Assembly (NCBI GenBank): GCA_038380435.1
Contig: JAWZYU010000019.1
Location: 24,701,801 to 24,765,800 of the forward strand
From: Ryuthela nishihirai
Taxonomy: Eukaryota > Arthropoda > Arachnida > Araneae > Heptathelidae
DNA length: 64,000 bases
Reading direction: 5' to 3'
The number at the start of each line of letters is the position of its first letter. The first letter of the stretch is position 1. Of the stretch, positions 51,201 through 60,200 are shown piece by piece. The notes beneath the pieces were generated by a model. It had not been told where the DNA came from. It saw only the letters and a program-made list of their open reading frames with translations, and searched no databases. A program made the translations under genes and the position numbers.

Positions 51201-54200
51201 TTATTACGAAAATAAAACTTGAACAATACATTTATAACAGACTTACTCTTGTGCTACCAGCTAGAACCAAATGCCGTGTTTTGCAGACAAAGATACCACC
51301 ATTATCCAACATCATCCGAGAATGCAAGAAGGCAAAACTTCTATATAAATGCTTAATTTCCCCTTGTCGACCCTAGAAAAGAATTAAAACCTTAAATACT
51401 ATTTCCGATTTTATATTTTTATGAAATGAAAAACAAAGTGAAAAAAAGGGTTCAAACACAATTGGAAATTTTTTATATAAGCAATGGAATAAACACATAC
51501 TTGCAAGCAAATATTTATACAATATACATTGATTTAACTATAACCAGAGTTGGACTATTTTTAATATGAGCAGCTCCTTTTTCTCTCTATAATACTTTTT
51601 TTTTTCATAATAAGCTTAATCTGCAGTGAGATGTGCAGGGGAAAGCTACACTGCTTATGCTAAAATATGTGATAAATGGCCTGATCAAAATTCAGGGTGA
51701 GATAAGGAGACCACTGGGAAGCTATAGGCCAACATGGATGATTCTATCATACATTTATTCCATTTTTTAGTCTACACATCTCACCATAGTTTAGCTTTCC
51801 TTTAATGAGTAATACTCTAAGCAAATCAAACTAATGCTTCCTTCTTCGAAAAATCCTTTTCAAAAGAAAAATTCTTCCAAGTATCCTTTCTCGAAAAGAA
51901 TAAGGCATACATAAGTAGAGAAAAAATTAAGAAACTGTAAAATGCAAACATACAAAAATGACTAATCTATTTAAAAGCATTAGCAAACCAAAGCTTTCCA
52001 CAACAATAACACAAACTACTTCTCCAGGTTAGATACAAATGCATTCAAAAACAATTTGTTTCAAATATTATATCACAGACTAATATTTGCTGAAGTGGAA
52101 CATATCTTTAGATGCAAGGATTTTAATTTCTTATGAGTTGGGTTGTTTTACCTCTAAGCAGCACTTTTTTGCACACCATGGGTTAAAATGACCAGGTCAC
52201 ATGGACCCCGAAGGATCAGGGAAGGTTGGGGGAGAGGATCCACTGACATCTATTTAGGAGACAGATGGTAGCCACCCATCAAGGCCATCCAGCTTGTTCT
52301 TTAATGTGCACAGGGTATGGTTCTCCCGCACATGGGGCCATGGCTTAACGTCCCATCTGACAGACGGTGGCCTTTCCAAGCACATCAGTGTCCCCTACTG
52401 ACTGTGGGCAGGACGGGGAATTTTGCGGAGATAAATCTCAACACTGACCCAGATGGGACTCAAACCTGGGAACTACAGATTACGAGCCTGGCATGCTACC
52501 AACTGAGCCACTCCCGCCCCTTTCTTATGAGAATACTATATCAATATAATACTGTAGATATTGAGATGGTTCCACTGGGGTTAAACTTTTACTTCAGTAA
52601 TTGTGATCCTTGCATCTATAGATAAGTCTGCCATATCAAAAGTATCAGTCTATAGTACAGTATTTTATTTAGCTCAGTACTTAGTCTATTAGATGAAATA
52701 ATATTAGTTTTCAACTTCCATTGCTGTAATTCTAATAGTAAAAATACAATTTTTTATATACCAGATTGTATTAAAAAACATCTGTTGTGAAGAATTTGTA
52801 TTGATAATTCTAGAAATATTGAATTTCTGATGTTCTACTCTGTTAACCCATAATACTTTATTATTCATTTCATCCTTTTATTAATCCCTCAAGAAAAAAG
52901 TAGTCGCAACAACTTGAGTTGTTGTGCGACTACTTTTTTCTTGAGGCAAGTCCACTACTTTTCAAAATTGCAATACTGATGTTACAAACTAAGAAAAATT
53001 AATCTCATCATTTGGTATACAACTAAGCTTTCAACACCAGTGGACTACGCAAAAGAAATGGTCTTGCTTGTATTTATGTCATGGAGGGGAATTGTTGAAA
53101 CATAATTTAGTAGACATTTTTGCTACAATAAATTGCTCAAGCTCCTTCCAATTGTAAAGTGCCAGCATGTTGCAATATGAAGCTAATAGTAATTTTTTTT
53201 ATAATTTTCCCCAACAACAGTTCACCTTACATAAAAGTACCAATATTTTTACTAGAATGTATGAAAAGATAGTAAATGAAAATTTTTACTAGTCTACTAG
53301 ATGAAAGAAAATGCACACAGATACCTAGATCCCAGACACAGTTATCTACAATGTGAACATCAATTAACAAATGATAGAAGAAGAAAAATTAAAGTATGAA
53401 TGCAATTATTCACCTACTAAATGGAAAAATGCAATGCAATACATATTGGGATTATTTATTGTTATGTGTGAGACTCAACAAATATATTTTTAATCACAGA
53501 AACTCTTAAGAAAGCATATGTAAACTAGATGAAAGCATGTCACATCTGGCAAATTTAAAATGTTTGTTTTTAAAAAGAATGAACTTTTTCATTTTACAAT
53601 TTTTGCACTCTCTAGCAGAGGAAATTCAAACTAATATATGATTGAGAAAATGTAAGTAGTAATATTTTATTAATACCTATAAGCTCAAAAAGAAATTTTC
53701 ATTTATCGCTTACACAAAATAGCTACATTTTTACCAACTCATTGAGTTAAGGGGCATTTTGCTGTCTAATGCGGAAACCCCATTAGCCATCATATTCTAC
53801 TGCCAAAATTTCAAAATTCTAGAATAAATAGATCATTTGCAATATTCATTTTTCCAAATTTAGCAACTCTAATGATGGAAATTAAAACTAGTGGAGAGTT
53901 AAAAAAATGTGAATGTTGTTTCATTAGTACCTATCTGATTCAAAAGGAAATTTTGATTTCTCTCTCTTAAGACAATAAAAGTTGTGCTTTGCACCTACTC
54001 CTTGGAATAAGATGACAAATCATTGCTACCCATTATAAACATCATGCCCATCACACACTCCGCCAAAAAAATTCAACTATATAGCTTAAACTGATCATTT
54101 GCAATATTTGTTCAAGGTTTTGCTATTTTACAACATTTTCTTCCATCAGAGGGTGCTATTAAAACAACTAAAACTTTTGGGAAATATGAATCCTAATATT

Positions 54201-57200
54201 TCATCAATACCTATCCAACACAAAATGATTTTTTCTCTAAGAAACAAAAAGTTGAATGTCGACAGATATACATATACGAAGTGAAAACAATAGCTGGTTT
54301 TGTTTTATTAAATAAGTTAAAACTGGCCTTAGGTTCACAAGGAATCAAATTTCATGAAATGGTTTTGAAGTTCAAAGCATTTCATTTATAATATATTTAG
54401 GAAAATGTCTTGAAATTTTAGAGAAGCATAGGTCACTTTTGATAGCTTTCTATAATAAACATCATAATGATGGCTCTCTGTAATAACACTGAGAAGAGTA
54501 TTTCATCCAACAACTAGACATTGTCACCATATGTTTGTATTTATTGGCTCCTAGCAGTGAAACTCAACAGATGCTCTAAGTCAACTTTCAAGAGTCTCTA
54601 GAATTTTTCCCATGGTTGCAAAAGCCAAATAAACAAAAAAATGCATGTCACAGATAAAAAAAAATGAAACCAGGATAATGTATGTAAAGCCACGACAAGT
54701 ATCTGCATATTTCATTTTCATATATTTCTTCCTTATTTAATATTGATTTCAAAGTATGATACACAGATTTAATTATCTTGAAGCTCGCATCTCTCTTTTT
54801 TTATTATATATTTATTTTTAATTTTAAGGTGGGCAAATACCACTGTTACTTCCCCATAGAAATGGTCAAGACTGCATAAATATTGTAACTGTTAGTTAAA
54901 GAAGAAGATATGCTCAATACTTAGTAATTATACTCCTGAAATTATTTTGAGCAATACACAATGCTTAGTGAATTTGAAAAGGTACTTACGTATTAACGCC
55001 ACCGCAGCAGAAGTTGCGCTTATGTGCCAATAAAGAGCAATCTTGTTGTTCGCACGCAGTTATCTTTTGGATTCCTTGTTGCTTGCTGATTTTTAACGCC
55101 ATTTTTTTGTGCTACGAAAATGCGTATTTGGGATTTGCCAAAAACAGAACAAGATGCAATTTTATTTTTTCAGGAGCGAAATATTTTACCAAAAAAACGA
55201 AAATGTACCAATTCCCATGACATGAAACTTTATTTTGGTAAACGTAAGTTTTGGAAATGTAATTTAAGACAGTGTGCAGCAAGTGGGACTTAGAAAAGAC
55301 AACTGGTTTGAGGGAAGCAGAATTCCATTTTGTTCAGCTTTGAGATTCATATACTGCTGGTGCGAGGAGTTGACGTCGATTAAATTTTGTGAAAAGCAAC
55401 TTGATTTATCGGATAAAACTGTTATAGATTGGAACAATTACATGCGTGAATTATGTGTCTTGGATATGGAGAATAAACCAAACAAGAAGGTAGGTGGACC
55501 AGATTGCATTGTGGAAATTGATGAAAGTTTGTTTACTAAACGTAAAAATAATTGTGGTTGAGTATTACCCGAACAGTGGGTGTTTGGTGGTATATGTAGA
55601 GAAACAAAAGATTCGTTTGTTGTCACTGTTCCTAATAGAACTGGCTCTACCCTTCTTGATAAAATTATTGAAAACATTGCAGATGGTAGCACAATTTATT
55701 CTGACAGTTGGAAAGGTTACCAAACAAAGAGAATAGAAATAGGATTCCTACATGCTAAGGTTAATCATAAATACAATTTTATTGATCCTGATACAGGAGT
55801 TCATACACAAACAGTTGAGAGAATGTGGGGCAATGCTAAATGGAGGAACAAGAGACATAGGGGGACAGCGAGGCATCATTTGGAATCTTATTTATCAGAG
55901 TTCATATGGTGACAGCATCAGGTGAAAGAAAATAGAGACTGTTTTGAATCTATGTTAAACTCTATATCGGCCCATTTTCCACCGAAATCTGATTGACTAC
56001 TTTGTTTTTAAATAAAGTGTTTTGAATTTTGAAAGTGTTTTGATTTTAAATAAAGTGTTTTATTTTATGATTTGTCGCAAAAATTTTAGGTGTAGATTGG
56101 CGGCACTTAAAACCTGCCAAATCTGTAGCTGCGGTGGCGTTAATACGTAAGTACCTTTGAAAATTATTTACAGACACTACACTTAATGCATTGGCAATCC
56201 TTTGTTAGAAAAAACTCCATTGTATTCTGTAGTAATGCTTACCATAAAAAATATTTACCTTTAGCAAGCTTATTTGGAATAGAAATTTGACCGAAACCTA
56301 AAAGTATAACATACAACAGAGAAAACATTTGAGGGAAGTGAGACCACAGCAAAAAGAAAACACATGGTTCTCTTTTCAAAACCTGGATGTCTGCTCCAAA
56401 ACAAAACTATCAGTATTGCCATCTGGATGGTGGCTACCTTTGGCACCTAATTCTTCATATAAAAGCAGCAAAATGACTTGCCACAACACTAATGACAGTC
56501 CCCAAATAGCAATCAATAGAGAAGGAAATTCTTCAACATTTTTCTAGTATAGTGAGAACTGCACAAAATCTGACAACAGTACATTATTGTTTCCCCTTTT
56601 TTGTAAAACTGTTCACAATGTCAAGTGACAATACTGAATTTGGTAATGAATAATTACACCATGGATCTAAATCTAGCAATGTTTACTAAATATTAGAGAT
56701 GAATAATACTCTCTCTCCTGTTGCATCAGGATTTAGTTTTTTTATTCTTTATTATAAAAATGTTTTAATGTCAATCAATAATACAGGATTTAATGAGAAA
56801 CAATGTAGCAGCTACACCAAATTGTATGAAATTTCAATTGTTGTTGGTTCACAGTAATACTGCAATGCTAGTGTCAGAGTTTGAGTTCTGGGATGGCATG
56901 GTCATTTGTTCTGTCATAACCTGAGGTCTGCTAAGTAGGCAATCTGATCAGGAATTGGAAAAGGTAGAAGATGAATGCTACTCTCTCCCCCATTGAGTCA
57001 GTGCCTATTGTTTTTGCTCTTTATTATTGTAAAATAATTTTAAATGTTCCTAAAATGCTAGATTTAGCAAGAACAGTAGAGCAGTTGCATTTGGAGTTCA
57101 CATCCACAAATATCAACTAAATTTTAGTGGAGAGCAAACTGATACTCTTTCTCCCATGAAATCAACATCTATGATGGCAACACTTATTTTGCAGCCACAG

Positions 57201-60200
57201 TGGTACTTCATTTGGTTTGGATTAACAATGTCCCTGGGCCACAGTTTGAATTCTAATAGTAACATGGATTTAGCAATGTATATTTGTATAATAAATCTGT
57301 ATAAAGCTAAGTTACTCTTTGCTAGAGTTCCACAAATCTGAGGCACCAGGTTGCCATGGTGCTTAAAAATGAAACAATGAACTTATTTTTTAAGTGCATT
57401 TGCTCTATTTGTTCTCAGAAACCTGTGGTTACCAACTTTCCAGATTTCAAAAGGGCTTTTGACTCTATTAATTGTCATATGGTTGATTGTTAAATCGTAT
57501 GGCATATCTGACAAGTTAGTTAACATAACGATGGCTCTCTATAATAACATTGAGTAGTATGTGAGAGTTTGTAAGGTTTGGAGTGATTGGTTCATCATTA
57601 CTACTGGAGTTAAACAAGGCTACATTTTGTCACCTTTTCTATTCAATTTGGTTATTTTGTTATGGGTTGGATTATTTTACCTCTGAGCAGCACTTTTTTG
57701 CACACAACGGACTAAATGGCGAGATCACAATGGCTTAAAAGGCTCAGAGAAGGTTGGGGGAGGGGACCCACTGGGACAGCTGTAGGGATACAGATGGTAG
57801 CTCCCGTCAATGCCATCCAGCATGTTCTTTAATGTGCACAGGGTATGGCTCTCCTGCACACAAGGCCATGGCTTAGCATCCCATCCAACAGATGGCAGTC
57901 TTTCCAAGCCATCAGTGTCTCTTACTGACAGTGGGACAGGGCATGAAATTTTGGGGAGTATTTTGTTATGAGGAATTCCTTAGAGGAGAAAAACTGGGGT
58001 CTTAGATAGCCTAGGGATATGAAAAATCACACTGATTTAGTCCTTTTAGCAAATGATATTGACAAGATGAACTCTTTTATTAATGCTGTTAATAGTGTTA
58101 GTGGGTTGGGTTGGGTTGTTTTACCTCTGAGCGGCACTTTTTTGCACACCATGGGCTAAATGGCCAGGTCACATGGACTCCGAAGGCTCAGAAGGTTGGG
58201 GAAGGGGACCCACTGGAACAGTTGTTGGGAGACAGATGTAGCCTCCCGTCAAGGCCATCCAGCGTGTTCTTTAACGTGCACAGGGTATGTCTCTCCCGCA
58301 CACGGGGCCACGGCTTAACGTCCCATCCGACGGACGGCGGCCTTTTCAAGCCCATCGGTGTCCCCTACTGACCATGGGCAGGGCGAGGAATTTTGCGGTA
58401 ATAGTGTTAGTGAAAAATGGTAATAGGATAGGGATAGGTTTAGTGGAAAATAGAAAAAAAAAATAGAGGGAAAAATAAAGTGATGAAAATTGATAAGGTG
58501 GATAAAAATAAAGTGATGAAAATTGATAAGGTGGATATTCCAGCATTTTTGAATGGCTGTGCTCTTGAGCAAGTTTCTCATTTTAATTATCTCAAGGTTT
58601 GTATTACACATGCTGGCAACATATGAGATAAACAGAAGCACAGAAATTTCTCCCAGGATCTTTAAAGAATTTGTGGAGATTATGGAAAAATAGCCATATT
58701 ACATATCTGAAGACTAAAAATTAGGCTGTATAATATTTCAATCTTTTCTAAAGTTTGTTATAATAATGAAACTTGGACTCCTTGTAAGCAAGGTAATGAA
58801 AGCATGATGTCTTTGATGTTAGATGCTTATAGTATCTTGTTATTGTGGTTTCACAAAGTAGTTATGAGGTTAGATGAAGGAGTAATCAACAACCAACCAC
58901 TAGCATCCTATGAACCAAACCAACATCAAATGAATGATCCTATGAACCAAACCAACATCATGTCTCCCCATGTAGGGAAACATGTTGTTTTGGCCATATT
59001 CCCTTAATGCAGAACTGCAGTTAGGAATAGGTATGAATACTGTACTTAAAGGCCTCAGAAAAAGAGGGAGACCTAGAATGTGATGAATGAGCAATATTAA
59101 ACAGAATCTCATTAGAAGTGGTCTACAACAACTTTAGCTCAGGATAGATGTGTATGGAGAACTAAAATTCACTGTCTGGTTGGACTTCTGTAGTCCATGG
59201 CTGCTTGAGGATTATGTATGTTAGATTCCTCTGTAGGAAGGGCTATAATCTAAGACAGCTTGTGATGCTACAAGTTTTCATTTGGCTTATAACTTGTTAT
59301 TCTTGGTTGCAGATATATTGGAACAAAACAATAGTTTATAATTTCCCCTTTTTTTAGGTGAAATCAATGGAAGTAAACCTTTTAAAGCATATGGCACCCC
59401 AAATATTACACTCTTCCATTTGACATAAACTCTTTACTCTTGGCCCTGGAAGGGGCAGGGGTGGCTCAGTCGGTAGCGCGCCAGGCTCGTAATCTGTAGT
59501 TCCCAGGTTTGAGTCCCAGCTGGGTCAGCGTTGAGATTTATCTCCGCAAAATTAACCGCCCTGCCCACGATCAGTAGGGGACACCGATGGGCTTGGAAAG
59601 GCCACCGTCCGTCGGATGGGACGTTAAGCCGTGGCCCCGTGTGCGGGAGAGACATACCCTGTGCACGATAAAGAACACGCTGGATGGCCTTGACGGGAGG
59701 CTACTATCTGTCTCCCAACAGCTGTTCCAGTGGTTCCCCTCCCCCAACCCTCTCTGAACCTTCGGGGTCCGTGTGACCTGGCCACAAAAGTGCTGCTCAG
59801 AGGTAAAACAACCCAACCCAACTTGGCCCTGGTGTTTGGAAGCCATAGTACAGAAGTTGTTTATACATTTCTCCTTTTTTTAGGGAGAAGGAAAGGAATG
59901 GAAAGTAAATTTATTATATCTATGACATTCCACATTTTACAAGCCTTCATTTGGAACATAACTCATTATAATCAGTCACCAGGTTGGATAGATATGGAGA
60001 GAACTGTTCTAACAAATCCACAAACTGGCCAACAAATATATTAATGAGGTGGGGTTGTTTTACCTCTGAGCAGCACTTTTTTGCACACCATGGGCTAAAT
60101 GACCAGTTCACAAGGACCCCAACGGCTCAGAGAAGGTTGGGGGAGGGGACCCACTGGAACAGCTGTTGGGAGACAGATGGTAGCCTCCCGTCAAGCCATC

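Larger units (their letters stand above)
40391..51246 (-). other. SPT5 intron (10.9 kb) upstream of linker exon
   Basis: It holds a Tc1 fragment (40850-41300), two head-to-head SINE-B copies (41590-42296), a SINE-A (45553-45715), further SINE-B copies, an RNase H LINE (47560-49850) and a minisatellite (49805-49890). The stretch 42300-45550 is unassigned. Within it, 42540-42760 is noticeably richer in G+C and CpG than its surroundings and may derive from an LTR, but I could not find paired ends. The stretches 45720-47140 and 50760-51246 show nothing recognisable. Confidence 0.75.
57440..59215 (+). mobile_element. LINE (family 2), interrupted by two SINE-B copies
   Basis: The RT reads [10 protein letters not shown] (57450), then a segment equivalent to [19 protein letters not shown] (57600-57655). 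After the first SINE the frame resumes near 57971, with [18 protein letters not shown], and, after the second, [19 protein letters not shown] near 58565. The tail has [12 protein letters not shown] coding at 59050 and ends …catggctgcttgaggattat. The same 3' end occurs at 62885 on the other strand. Frameshifts are many. A 31-bp tandem duplication (aagtgatgaaaattgataag) lies at 58480-58545. Confidence 0.7.
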
